The position numbers and the translations under genes were made by a program. Of a DNA stretch of 64,000 nt, positions 36,575 to 46,067 are shown in pieces; position 1 is the first letter of the stretch, and each line of letters opens with the position of its first letter. Origin of the DNA: Cognatitamlana sp035818475 (lineage in GTDB: Bacteria > Bacteroidota > Bacteroidia > Flavobacteriales > Flavobacteriaceae); the NCBI RefSeq assembly GCF_035818475.1, contig NZ_JAYMGV010000004.1, positions 152,931 through 216,930 on the forward strand. The letters are read 5' to 3'. The notes under the pieces were generated by a model that was not told the origin of the DNA, did no database searches, and saw only the letters and a list, made by a program, of their open reading frames with translations.

Positions 36575-39229
36575 ATGATGTTTCTATTTAGATTGAACTA
36601 TATTAAATTAATAAAGTACATATGTGTTGTTATAGCACTAACATATACAAAAGACTTATTCTCTCAGGATAAGCCTAATGTGCTGATGCTGGTAGTAGAT
36701 GATATGAACAATATGATTGGTGATTTTGGTTATACCAAAGCATTGACTCCAAATTTGGATAAGTTAGGAGACAGAGGTGTACGGTTAGTCAATACACATG
36801 TTGCTGCAACTTACTGTGCACCTTCAAGAACTTCAATAATGACAGGGATAGCACCTTGGGTTTCCGGCGCATATGAGGATGAACCACACATGTTTAATAA
36901 TCCGGATCATAAAGCAATGCCTGCCTTATTTAAAAAGAATGGCTACAATGTTTATGGCGGAGGAAAAGTATATCATCATACAGCAGGCTATTGGGATTTA
37001 CGAGGTTTTGATGAAGTATTTCATTGGAATAATCAACTCAAATCTCAAGGCTGGCCATTGGATGCTTGGAATTCTAGTAATCTGGCAACACCATCTGGCA
37101 TCCCAATATCAGATGTTTCAGTAGCGCTTAATTGGGAGAATTTTGACATGACCCCACTGGATAATGCCTTGGAAGATGATATGGCAGATACTCAGGTTGC
37201 AACCTGGGCAGTGAATAAGCTCAATGCCATGGGGGGACAAGTTTTAGAAGATCCTTTTTTTATGGCTGTTGGTTTGTATGCACCGCATAAACCTAACTAT
37301 GTACCACAAAAGTACTTTGATATGTACCCGTTAGCTTCACTTCCTTTTCCAGATTTTTTGGCAACGGGAGCAACCTTAACAGAAAAAGTGGCTAATGATC
37401 ATGCCGATATACCTGCAAGTGTTATAGCGGCATATAGCACTAGGATAAATAGAGCTGCTCCTGTTATTGCAGACGAGACTTTATTTAAAGAAATGTTACA
37501 AGGTTACTACGCAGCGGTATCTTATGCCGATGCACAACTAGGGCGAGTTTTAGATGCATTAGATGCTAGTGGGCAAGTAGATAACACCATTGTTGTTTTT
37601 TGGTCAGATAATGGCTATCACCTTGGAGAGAAAGGAATTCTTGCAAAGCACTCTTTATGGAATAGAACAACAAATATTCCGTGTATTGTAGCTGGACCAG
37701 GTTTTGCTGAAGGCGTTAATTATGATGGTGTTATAAGTACTTTAGATATTTACCCAACATTAGCAGCTCAATGTGATTTGCTAGGCGCGTCGGTTGCTAA
37801 TTTAGATGGACAGGATATATCAAATCAACTTGCAACTCCAGGTACTATTGATACCAATAGGCGTGTTTTAACGGTAGAGACCGATGGCGTAAGTTTTAGT
37901 GTGTCCAGTAATCAATATAAATATGTAAATCATCAACCATCAGGAGATGAAGAATTGTACGATGGGGTAAATGATTTAAATGAATGGGTGAACTTAGCGT
38001 CAAACCCAACGTATACGACTATTAAAAATGAATTGGCTTCACATATACCATCTAGCCCTGCAACTGGTGCGACAGCTAAGAGCGACTTGAATCTTGTTAT
38101 TTCTGGAGAAGATTTTGAGTGGGAACTTACGGAGACTAGTCCTCTGGTTCCTGGAAATAATATGCTTATAACAAGCCCTAATAATAATTTAAGTATAAAT
38201 TCATCTTTTGATACAGAAGCAACGAATGATACTGATGATGTTTCTTGGAATTTTATAAAAGTTGGTACCGAAGATATTATAGAATTTGGAGGAACAGCAA
38301 CAATTACTGTTGACGTATATAATATACAAAATAAAAACACAGGAACCTACCTAAATACGTCTTCGGGAAGTGCTTTAGAACACCTAAGTCCTTTACAAAA
38401 TACGGATAATTTTAAATTTCATTTAGAACCCGCAACAAAAGTCAATGAATTCTATTTAAGAAGCCTAGCTTCGGGGCTTACATTAAGATTAGAAAACAAG
38501 GCAACTACAACTAAATTTCAATTTCAGGATGCTTCTAAAGTGGGAAACAAATGGAGGTGGATATTGTCTCAGTTAAATGCTGTTGATACTTTTGAAACCC
38601 CAATACAAAATCAAGCTAATCAATTTTATGTATCTCCAAATAATCATGGAGAAGCCTTTGTAAATGGTAATGAAAATATAGATATCTATTATTGGATTTT
38701 CACAGAAGTTGAAGAAAATATTTATACCATAGAAAATAAAGCATCCCATCAATTTCTGTCAGATAAAGTAGGTGAAATAGTAACTGCTAATAAACTAACC
38801 ATTGAAGATCGTTTTAAATGGGAAGTAATTGCCACAGGAGAGACCGATCAATTTTATTTAAAAAATATAGAAACTGGTCTGTATGCTTATAGAAATAGTA
38901 CAAATGCTAATCAATTAAATTTAGCAACTTTTGTTGATAATGATGATTTTAAATGGAATTTTACATCGGCTACATTAAGTATTAAAGCCCCTAAGACAGA
39001 AAACAAAATTTCCATATACCCGAACCCAAGTACAGCCATTATTAATATTACCAGTGAAATTATATTGGACACTTATTCAATATATTCAATTCAAGGAAAG
39101 GTCTTTAAAGAAGGAGCTCTTAATAAATCAAAGAGCAGTATTGATATTTCTGCTTTAAGCAATGGTATTTATTTTATCAAGCTGAATGCGGCCTCGGGTA
39201 GTTTTATTAAAAGAATAATTAAGAATTAG
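36575..39229 (+). CDS. Multidomain T9SS sulfatase with C-terminal trefoil-like modules
   Basis: Surface-exposed or secreted sulfatase of 884 residues. The sulfatase domain (about 30-510) has PNVLMLVVDDMNN, CAPSR with Cys81, GGGKVYHH and FWSDNGYHLGEKGILAKHSLWN, i.e. the iduronate-2-sulfatase-like type also seen at 27441. After about residue 555 come beta-rich repeats with ricin-trefoil-like phrases (YNIQNKNTGTYLNTSSGS, YTIENKASHQFLSD, FYLKNIETGLYAYRN), probably carbohydrate-binding. A T9SS sorting domain (ISIYPNPSTAIINI to the end) closes it. The fusion implies sulfate removal on the intact polymer outside the cell. The gene at 39248 follows after 18 bp. Confidence 0.9.
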   Translation: MMFLFRLNYIKLIKYICVVIALTYTKDLFSQDKPNVLMLVVDDMNNMIGDFGYTKALTPNLDKLGDRGVRLVNTHVAATYCAPSRTSIMTGIAPWVSGAYEDEPHMFNNPDHKAMPALFKKNGYNVYGGGKVYHHTAGYWDLRGFDEVFHWNNQLKSQGWPLDAWNSSNLATPSGIPISDVSVALNWENFDMTPLDNALEDDMADTQVATWAVNKLNAMGGQVLEDPFFMAVGLYAPHKPNYVPQKYFDMYPLASLPFPDFLATGATLTEKVANDHADIPASVIAAYSTRINRAAPVIADETLFKEMLQGYYAAVSYADAQLGRVLDALDASGQVDNTIVVFWSDNGYHLGEKGILAKHSLWNRTTNIPCIVAGPGFAEGVNYDGVISTLDIYPTLAAQCDLLGASVANLDGQDISNQLATPGTIDTNRRVLTVETDGVSFSVSSNQYKYVNHQPSGDEELYDGVNDLNEWVNLASNPTYTTIKNELASHIPSSPATGATAKSDLNLVISGEDFEWELTETSPLVPGNNMLITSPNNNLSINSSFDTEATNDTDDVSWNFIKVGTEDIIEFGGTATITVDVYNIQNKNTGTYLNTSSGSALEHLSPLQNTDNFKFHLEPATKVNEFYLRSLASGLTLRLENKATTTKFQFQDASKVGNKWRWILSQLNAVDTFETPIQNQANQFYVSPNNHGEAFVNGNENIDIYYWIFTEVEENIYTIENKASHQFLSDKVGEIVTANKLTIEDRFKWEVIATGETDQFYLKNIETGLYAYRNSTNANQLNLATFVDNDDFKWNFTSATLSIKAPKTENKISIYPNPSTAIINITSEIILDTYSIYSIQGKVFKEGALNKSKSSIDISALSNGIYFIKLNAASGSFIKRIIKN

Positions 39230-39247
39230 AAAAATTGTTTAAAAATT

Positions 39248-41566
39248 ATGAAAACCTCAATTGTATCTATCATATCTATATTATGTTGTGTTTTACAGAT
39301 AAAAGCTCAAGTATATAAAGACTTATCTCAAAAAGATGTTTTTACTAAAGGGTACCCTCAACTTATATCCTTTAGAGGAGAATATATTAATTCTGTACAC
39401 GTTGATGAAGCAACATGGATAGATGCCGCAACGCCTACAGCAGGAATTTTTAAAAAATTTGTTGATGTAGATGAACTTGAAAATGTTAGGTTATTCACAC
39501 AAGATTGGGCTACAAATTATCTTAATTCTAATCCCAAAGAGCTGGTTTTAAATCATTATTTGGGGCGTGCACATTTAAATCATAAACCAGGTTCGAGTGA
39601 TTTGTTTTTTCCAGGACATTGGCTCTCTGTTCCGGGATCTACACTTACTACAGCTATAGGACCGGCAGATACGGTGATTGGTGTACAAGATATTTCGAAA
39701 TTTTCAGGGACTATATCAACAGGCGTCACCAGGTATCCTACACTGATGATTGTACAGTTGGACGGTTTTGGGAATAAACTATGGGGTACAGCAGAATATG
39801 TTACTATTGAGGATATTTCTGATGTGAATACTTCTAATTCTACAATTACTGTTACCAGAGGGAGTGCTTTGTCTACGGCAAAGTCTCATCCTAATGGAGC
39901 AACTATAGTACCAATGACTGCACGTTTAGGAAAAAAGACAGGATTTGATTATAATTTATCTTTGGATTGCCCAACAGATGCAAATGGAAAAACGGCAGCC
40001 GATATTATTTTAGAAGAATTAACAACTTTTCATCAAAATGGTGGAGATTTAGAGTTTGCACAGGGGATTTCTTTTGATTTATTGCCATGGAGCCCTAGAG
40101 ATCCTAAAGCAGATGTTAATAATGATGGCATTTCTGATAATGGTTATAATGGTTTAGAAAATAGATATGCTCAGGGAGCCTATGCACTTATGCAGGATAT
40201 AAGAACGATGCTTACAGACTCTAGGTTAATGATAGGTGATGGGTATGTAGATGATGATCAAAGAGCTATTGGAATTTTTGATGGTATAGAATCAGAAGGA
40301 TTGGTAGCAGTAAAAGATGCTTATAGAGGTTTTTCTAAGACAATCAATGTATTTAGTTATTGGAATGAAGCCAATACTTCCAGACCCTATAACTTTAGTT
40401 TTATAGTTTCTAAATTTAATAACCCACTTGATGCTGCAGATCCTAATGAGGTTGACAATGGTACAGAATTGGGTATAACAGGGAAAGTGAATTTAGAACG
40501 GTTGATCAAAGGAACAGCCACTTGTTTAAATGCGGCTTACACAAGGCCTCATATAGAAGTAGCAGTAGATGAAGATTTGGGAGGAGATTTAAATACAGAA
40601 CAATGGTTAGGAAATCCAACAGGCGATTTAATTCGTTTGGCAAGACAAACACCAGACCTTTTAAATGGTACCGGATTAAATCTTTCTAATTGGTCAGCAT
40701 CAAATGCCACCATTTCAAGTTCTAACGGGAATTTAGTTGTAAGCGGTAATAGTAGCAATAGTAGAGAAGATATTCAAATTACATATAATAATTTAAATGT
40801 TGGAAACCTTAATGATGACATTGTAATTTATGTAGAAGTGCAAGCTCTGGAAAGCTTAGTTGATTTCCCGGATATTATACCCCGGGTATTAAGGGCTAAT
40901 ACTACTGGATTACCTACTTTAGAAATTAAGAATTCAGATAATAATTTGCATAATGATTTATGGGGCTATATGGATACCTCAGAAACGAGGTTATTGTCCT
41001 TTTATTACAGAAAAGCAGGCGGGTTAAATTTAGACTTTATATTAAATGCAGAAAACAACGGAGACTTTGTGGTGAAGAGTATAACAGTACATGCCAGTGC
41101 TCAACTTTTGGCTAGACAATATGAGAATGGTGCTGTTTTAGTAAATCCTTCTTTAAGTTCAAAAACATTCTCCCTTACAGATTTGTTTCCTGGAGTTACT
41201 TATAAAAAACTAAATGGAATAACAGATTCAGGTCATAACTCAGGAGAAGCTTTAGGGAATACAGTAGATGTTCCAGCAAAAGATGCTTTGTTTATTTACA
41301 AGACAGGTACATTAGGGACTGATAATTTTAATAAAGAAGATATAATACGTTTAGTACCTAACCCTGCTAAAGAAAAAGTACTCATACAGAGTGAGCATAA
41401 TATTCTGGACTACAAAGTGTATTCTATGCTTGGTAAGTTAATAAAGCGGGAATCAATAAATTCTAATGCCAAAACTATTAATATCTCTAATTTACAAAGC
41501 GGAATCTATATCTTTAGATTTAGTACTTATAATGGATCAGTGTTGAAACGAGTTGTTAAAGTTTAA
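39248..41566 (+). CDS. T9SS-secreted protein, candidate new glycoside hydrolase
   Basis: 772 residues with a signal peptide (to KAQ) and a C-terminal T9SS domain (LVPNPAKEKVLI ... LQSGIYIFRF). The middle (about 20-470) looks like an alpha/beta barrel: strands end in acidic residues (VRLFTQDWATN, GISFDLLPW, LMIGDGYVDDD, IFDGIESEG) and a DVNNDGISDNG calcium-loop-like motif is present. About 480-640 is a beta-sandwich, possibly a carbohydrate-binding module. I cannot place it in a known family; a hypothetical glycosidase (GHL-type) is the best guess. It is co-transcribed with the secreted sulfatase 18 bp upstream, so it probably attacks the same polymer. Confidence 0.6.
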   Translation: MKTSIVSIISILCCVLQIKAQVYKDLSQKDVFTKGYPQLISFRGEYINSVHVDEATWIDAATPTAGIFKKFVDVDELENVRLFTQDWATNYLNSNPKELVLNHYLGRAHLNHKPGSSDLFFPGHWLSVPGSTLTTAIGPADTVIGVQDISKFSGTISTGVTRYPTLMIVQLDGFGNKLWGTAEYVTIEDISDVNTSNSTITVTRGSALSTAKSHPNGATIVPMTARLGKKTGFDYNLSLDCPTDANGKTAADIILEELTTFHQNGGDLEFAQGISFDLLPWSPRDPKADVNNDGISDNGYNGLENRYAQGAYALMQDIRTMLTDSRLMIGDGYVDDDQRAIGIFDGIESEGLVAVKDAYRGFSKTINVFSYWNEANTSRPYNFSFIVSKFNNPLDAADPNEVDNGTELGITGKVNLERLIKGTATCLNAAYTRPHIEVAVDEDLGGDLNTEQWLGNPTGDLIRLARQTPDLLNGTGLNLSNWSASNATISSSNGNLVVSGNSSNSREDIQITYNNLNVGNLNDDIVIYVEVQALESLVDFPDIIPRVLRANTTGLPTLEIKNSDNNLHNDLWGYMDTSETRLLSFYYRKAGGLNLDFILNAENNGDFVVKSITVHASAQLLARQYENGAVLVNPSLSSKTFSLTDLFPGVTYKKLNGITDSGHNSGEALGNTVDVPAKDALFIYKTGTLGTDNFNKEDIIRLVPNPAKEKVLIQSEHNILDYKVYSMLGKLIKRESINSNAKTINISNLQSGIYIFRFSTYNGSVLKRVVKV

Positions 41567-41653
41567 AAACTTAACCTAACATTTCATTTCCTGCTAATGA
41601 TGAGCGTTTCAATAATAGTAAAGGATAGCAATGTTTTTTAAACAACAATTTGT

Positions 41654-41683
41654 TACATATGGGCACGGGATTTACCTGGTATT
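41654..41683 (+). promoter_or_regulatory. Weak HTCS-type site upstream of the 41747 operon
   Basis: TACATATGGGC (41654-41664) matches the 11-mer; the next TAC element (TACCTGGTATT, 41673) is 19 rather than 21 nt on. Offsets to the ATG are 93 and 74 bp. The CCTGGTAT segment recurs, inverted, upstream of the 47819 sulfatase. Confidence 0.4.
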
Positions 41684-41746
41684 TAAAGACATTAGCACTC
41701 AGAAACAATTTGAAATATTTTTTAACAAACCAAACCAGTAATCGCT

Positions 41747-43459
41747 ATGCGTCTTATAGTAGTAATACTCTTATTTTTTAGTGCAATTAGCCAGGGGCAA
41801 AAACAGCCAAACATCATTTTTATATTAACAGACGATCAAGGATATGGTGACTTTAGCTGTTTTGGAAATCCTTATTTAGACACGCCAAATATGGACAAAC
41901 TAAAATCAGAAAGTTTGTTTATGAGTAATTTTCATGTGTCTGCTGTATGTGCGCCTACACGAGCAGCTATTTTAACAGGAAGGTATAATTACAGAACAGG
42001 AGTAACAAGTGTTAATCAAAGTCGGGTAAACATGCATCCTGAAGAGCATACCATTGCAGAATATTTAAAAGACGCTGGTTATAACACAGGGCTTTTTGGA
42101 AAATGGCACTTAGGCTATAACTACCCTATGCGGGCAAACGATCAAGGATTTGATGAAGTGGTCACATGGGAAGAAATGCAATATGGGCGATTTAATCCAA
42201 TAATGGATGTGAATGGTGAAAGCCAACATTTTTACGGGCACTTTCTTACAGATTTGATTTTTGATAAAGCTATAGATTTTGTAGAGCGAAAATCTACAGC
42301 AAACAAACCGTTTTTTGCATTTATTCCTACTTTTTTACCTCATACACATCCGGACGGCAAACAAGTTCCTGATAAATATGTAAAACCGTTTGAGGACGAG
42401 AAAGATTTAATACAGCATACTAAAGAGGTTTATGGTATGGTGTCTAAAGTAGATGAAAACATAGGGCGTTTAATGAAGCGTGTAACAGAATTAGGATTAG
42501 ATGAAAATACGCTGATCATATTTACTTCAGATAACGGCCCGGCTTCACATGGGCCAAGGCGAGGGGGGCAAAAAAGGTATAATAATAATTATCGAGGTGT
42601 AAAAGGAGAAGGTTATGAAGGCGGTATAAGAGTACCCTTATTAATGCGTTGGATAGGCAAATATAACAATGAACAAGAAGTAGATGAATTTACTGCCCAT
42701 ATTGATTTATTGCCAACCATAATGGATATATGTGATGTTCCATTAAAGAGAAATAAAGTATTAGATGGGAAAAGCCTTTTGCCACTAATTGAAAATAAAA
42801 AAGTTAAATGGGAGAGAACGTATTACCATCATTTTTTAGTGCCATGGTCAAAAGAAGGAAATGATGCGTTCCAGAAAACACTTTGGAAGAAATCAGTGGT
42901 TTATGACGGCGCATATAAACTGGTTGAAGGCAAAGAACTTTTTGATTTATCTAATGACCCCTATGAGAAAGTAGATTTGGCAAAACAAAAGCCCGAAAAA
43001 GTAAAGCAACTACAAAAAGACTATCTAAACTGGTTAGATGAGGTTATTGATCAAGATAATTTACCCTCTTATCCAAACCATATAGGTAATGACATACAAC
43101 CTATTACAAACTTATTCTATTTTGAAAAAGTTTCCAATGAAGAGGGCTGGCCTGTGAAAGTAGAGGAATCCGGGAATTACAAGATAACCTTAGAAGATAT
43201 ACAACATAAAGTTTTACCCAATCATACTAAAGCCATAATATCTGTAAAAGGGAAAGAGTTTTATGGGTATACCAATAAAAAAGATAAAGACCTGGTAATA
43301 GATAATGTGAAATTACCAAAAGGAGAATATTATTTAAAAGTAATTTTTGAAGGGTATAAAAAACAAAAAGAAGCCTATGACCCGGTAAGGATGAGGTATG
43401 CAAATATTACAAAAGGGGATTATGGACATAGAATGGTTAGAGTTCAAAAGCAAGACTGA
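41747..43459 (+). CDS. S1-family sulfatase with C-terminal extension
   Basis: Arylsulfatase-like enzyme. Signal peptide to SQGQ. Metal site PNIIFILTDDQGYGDFSCFG, active-site CAPTR with Cys68, GKWHLGYN, and the second metal site FTSDNGPASHGPRRGG. After the usual C-terminal FDLSNDPYEKVDLA block (about residue 400-410) there is an added beta-rich domain of about 120 residues (ESGNYKITLEDI ... GEYYLKVIF), which could be a carbohydrate-binding or structural module. 570 residues. First gene of a tight operon with a GH29, an oxidoreductase and another sulfatase. Confidence 0.92.
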   Translation: MRLIVVILLFFSAISQGQKQPNIIFILTDDQGYGDFSCFGNPYLDTPNMDKLKSESLFMSNFHVSAVCAPTRAAILTGRYNYRTGVTSVNQSRVNMHPEEHTIAEYLKDAGYNTGLFGKWHLGYNYPMRANDQGFDEVVTWEEMQYGRFNPIMDVNGESQHFYGHFLTDLIFDKAIDFVERKSTANKPFFAFIPTFLPHTHPDGKQVPDKYVKPFEDEKDLIQHTKEVYGMVSKVDENIGRLMKRVTELGLDENTLIIFTSDNGPASHGPRRGGQKRYNNNYRGVKGEGYEGGIRVPLLMRWIGKYNNEQEVDEFTAHIDLLPTIMDICDVPLKRNKVLDGKSLLPLIENKKVKWERTYYHHFLVPWSKEGNDAFQKTLWKKSVVYDGAYKLVEGKELFDLSNDPYEKVDLAKQKPEKVKQLQKDYLNWLDEVIDQDNLPSYPNHIGNDIQPITNLFYFEKVSNEEGWPVKVEESGNYKITLEDIQHKVLPNHTKAIISVKGKEFYGYTNKKDKDLVIDNVKLPKGEYYLKVIFEGYKKQKEAYDPVRMRYANITKGDYGHRMVRVQKQD

Positions 43460-43482
43460 TTACTTTTTTAAATAATAGACTT

Positions 43483-44904
43483 ATGATCACAAAGAACATC
43501 AAAACAGTCATATTTATCACGTTAGTTTATTTACAAGCGTTTGGACAAGTTCAAAATGAACCGATAACAAAATGGTTTTCAGATGCAAAGTTGGGAATGT
43601 TTATTCATTTCGGATTATATTCAGAGCCTGCAGGAGAATGGAACGGGCAGCGCACAGGCCGAGGAGATTATGCAGAATGGCTCCATATGCAGGGAAACTG
43701 GCCCTATGGTATTGAGAAAAAAGAGTATCAGAAGTTGGCAAAAACATTCAATCCTAAAAATTTTAACGCTGATGCCTGGATAAAATCAGCCAAAGAGGCT
43801 GGAATGAAATATTTTTTAATAACAGCAAAACATCATGACGGCTTTGCATTATGGCCAAGTAAAGTATGTAAATATAATGTTGTTGATGCTACACCTTTTA
43901 AAAGGGATATCTTGGGAGAGCTTGCAAAAGCTTGCGAAAAATATGGATTGGCATTAGGGTTTTACTACTCACATTGGCAGGATTGGGAACATAAAGGAGG
44001 AGCTATGCCACCCCATATAACAGTAAAGTCTGAAACACTACACCCCATAGTAAGTGATGCGGACTTTGAAAGTTATTGGCAGGAAAAATGTTTACCACAG
44101 GTTAAAGAACTTATGTTAAACTACAAACCGAAATTCTTTTGGTTTGATACTTGGATGCGTTCTCCACATATCACAGAACATCGGGTTGATGAATTGATCA
44201 AAACAGTAAAAGAAATAGATGAAACCTGTTTGGTGAATAGTCGGATAGGAGCTCACATTCCTGGTATTAAAGATAAAGTAGACTATATCTCTATGGGAGA
44301 TAATCAGGTTCCAAATAAAGGGGAGAAAAAAGTATGGGAAACTTCCTTTACGTCACAAAATTCCTGGGGGTATCACAAACTGGATTTTAAATGGAAAGAT
44401 TCAGGTGAGATCATAAAAGTATTGGTCCAAAATGCGGCTCATGGCGGGAACCTTCAACTAAATATTGGCCCTAAAGGAGATGGCACATTTCCAAAACCAA
44501 ATGTAAAAAGGTTAAAAGAACTTAGTGCATGGGTTGCTGTTAACGGAGAGGCTATTTACGGAGCTGAACCAAGCCCAGTTGAAGATCCTGATTGGGGTTA
44601 TATAACCTCTAAAACATTGAAAAATGGTAATACTAAATTGTTTTTACATGTTCTAAATTCAAAACCAGGTATGGAGATAGATTTAAAATTACCGTATGCA
44701 CCTTCAACATCAATCTCTCCAAAAATGTTAGAAACCGGAGAATCACTATACTGGTATCCCCAACATAAAAAGATGAATATTGTGATGCCACACTTTGTAG
44801 TGGATAAAAATGTTAGTGTAATAGAAATAGTATTAAACCACAATATACATGAAAGGGCAGAACGGTTGAAAAAAATAGAGGCAGTAAAATTTAAAGCTAA
44901 ATAA
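43483..44904 (+). CDS. GH29 alpha-L-fucosidase
   Basis: Second fucosidase of the window. Signal peptide (to AFGQ), then WFSDAKLGMFIHFGLYS, TAKHHDGFALW and the expected nucleophile Asp222 in FWFDTW. A short C-terminal beta-sandwich ends it (473 residues). It differs clearly from the GH29 at 4322, which has SDG instead of FDT at the nucleophile, suggesting different linkages or subfamilies. It lies 23 bp after a sulfatase and 49 bp before the Gfo/Idh/MocA gene, consistent with step-wise desulfation and fucose release in the periplasm. Confidence 0.93.
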   Translation: MITKNIKTVIFITLVYLQAFGQVQNEPITKWFSDAKLGMFIHFGLYSEPAGEWNGQRTGRGDYAEWLHMQGNWPYGIEKKEYQKLAKTFNPKNFNADAWIKSAKEAGMKYFLITAKHHDGFALWPSKVCKYNVVDATPFKRDILGELAKACEKYGLALGFYYSHWQDWEHKGGAMPPHITVKSETLHPIVSDADFESYWQEKCLPQVKELMLNYKPKFFWFDTWMRSPHITEHRVDELIKTVKEIDETCLVNSRIGAHIPGIKDKVDYISMGDNQVPNKGEKKVWETSFTSQNSWGYHKLDFKWKDSGEIIKVLVQNAAHGGNLQLNIGPKGDGTFPKPNVKRLKELSAWVAVNGEAIYGAEPSPVEDPDWGYITSKTLKNGNTKLFLHVLNSKPGMEIDLKLPYAPSTSISPKMLETGESLYWYPQHKKMNIVMPHFVVDKNVSVIEIVLNHNIHERAERLKKIEAVKFKAK

Positions 44905-44953
44905 AAAATAAGGTATCAAAAAGATAGAGATAAATAAAAAACATTTTACTGTT

Positions 44954-46054
44954 ATGTCTCCTTATAAAAACATAATAATCATAGTAATAATGCTAATAGT
45001 TACTATTAGTAAAGCCCAAGATAATAACAAGCCGGTTAAAATAGGAATAGCAGGATTAACACACGGGCATGCCAAATTGGTTTTTAAATTTTTGAAAACC
45101 AAAGAAATAGAAATAGTTGGCATAGCAGAACCTAATACAGTATTGAAGGAGCGTTACAAAAAGCAATTCAATTTAGCAGATGCACTTTTTTTTACAAGTA
45201 TTGAGGATATGCTAAAAGAATCTAAGCCAGAGGGTGTTGCTGTTTTTACTAATACCAAACAGCATCTGGAAGTGGTGAAAATGTGTGCGCCAAAAGGTAT
45301 TCATGTTATGGTGGAAAAGCCTTTAGCAGTAAATTACAAAGAAGCTTTAACCATGCATGACCTGTCAAAACAATATGGAATACACGTCATTACAAACTAT
45401 GAAACCACATGGCATCCGGCGCTTATTGAAGCCCAGGAAAAAGCTTTTGAAGATCATAAGATTGGAGATTTAAAAAAAGTAGTTTTTCATCATGGAAATA
45501 ATGGAACCATTAGGGGAAAAGGAAATGACGAGTTTATAGATTGGCTAACCGATCCTGTTAAAAATGGAGGCGGAGCCATCATGGATTTTGGGTGTTATGG
45601 CGCTAATATTATAACATGGTTTAATAAGGGAACTATGCCTTCTTCTGTTTATGCAGTAACTAATCAATATAAACCGGAATTATATCCAAAGGTGGATGAT
45701 GATGCCCTGATTCTATTAGAATATCCTAACTACCAAAGTATACTAATGGCCTCATGGAATTGGGTCATACCAAGGAAGGATGTGGAGATTTATGGAAATA
45801 AAGGTTTTATAAAGGTTGAAAATTCTGAAAGCCTTAGTCAATGTTATTTACCAAAAAGAGCGATAGTAAAAGAAGCATATACCTCAATTGGATATCCTAT
45901 AAATGAACCATTTAATTTTTTTGCCGATATTATCAAGGGCACAAAAAAGATTGAACCATTTTCACCGGTTTCCATAGAAAACAACCTTATAGTAATGAAG
46001 ATATTAGATGCTGCACGAGAAAGTGCTAAAAAAGGAGAAAAAATTAATTTTTAA
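44954..46054 (+). CDS. Exported Gfo/Idh/MocA-family oxidoreductase
   Basis: NAD(P)-dependent sugar oxidoreductase fold. The N-terminus is a Sec-type signal peptide (NIIIIVIMLIVTISKAQ), so it should work in the periplasm, unusual for a dinucleotide-dependent enzyme unless the cofactor is tightly bound. A Rossmann start (KIGIAGLTHGHA) and the family's EKP motif (VEKPLAVNY) are present, then the C-terminal alpha/beta domain with GGGAIMDFGCYG. 366 residues is normal. It lies between a fucosidase and a sulfatase (13-bp gap to the latter). It could be a dehydrogenase or, as in GH109 and related Gfo/Idh proteins, a glycosidase using an NAD-assisted elimination. The activity is inferred only. Confidence 0.82.
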   Translation: MSPYKNIIIIVIMLIVTISKAQDNNKPVKIGIAGLTHGHAKLVFKFLKTKEIEIVGIAEPNTVLKERYKKQFNLADALFFTSIEDMLKESKPEGVAVFTNTKQHLEVVKMCAPKGIHVMVEKPLAVNYKEALTMHDLSKQYGIHVITNYETTWHPALIEAQEKAFEDHKIGDLKKVVFHHGNNGTIRGKGNDEFIDWLTDPVKNGGGAIMDFGCYGANIITWFNKGTMPSSVYAVTNQYKPELYPKVDDDALILLEYPNYQSILMASWNWVIPRKDVEIYGNKGFIKVENSESLSQCYLPKRAIVKEAYTSIGYPINEPFNFFADIIKGTKKIEPFSPVSIENNLIVMKILDAARESAKKGEKINF

Positions 46055-46067
46055 AAGAGCCTATACA

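Noticed and set aside
46008..46067. Upstream extension of the sulfatase gene overlapping the oxidoreductase
   Set aside because: The internal ATG at 46068 gives a clean signal peptide; the overlap is only an open frame.
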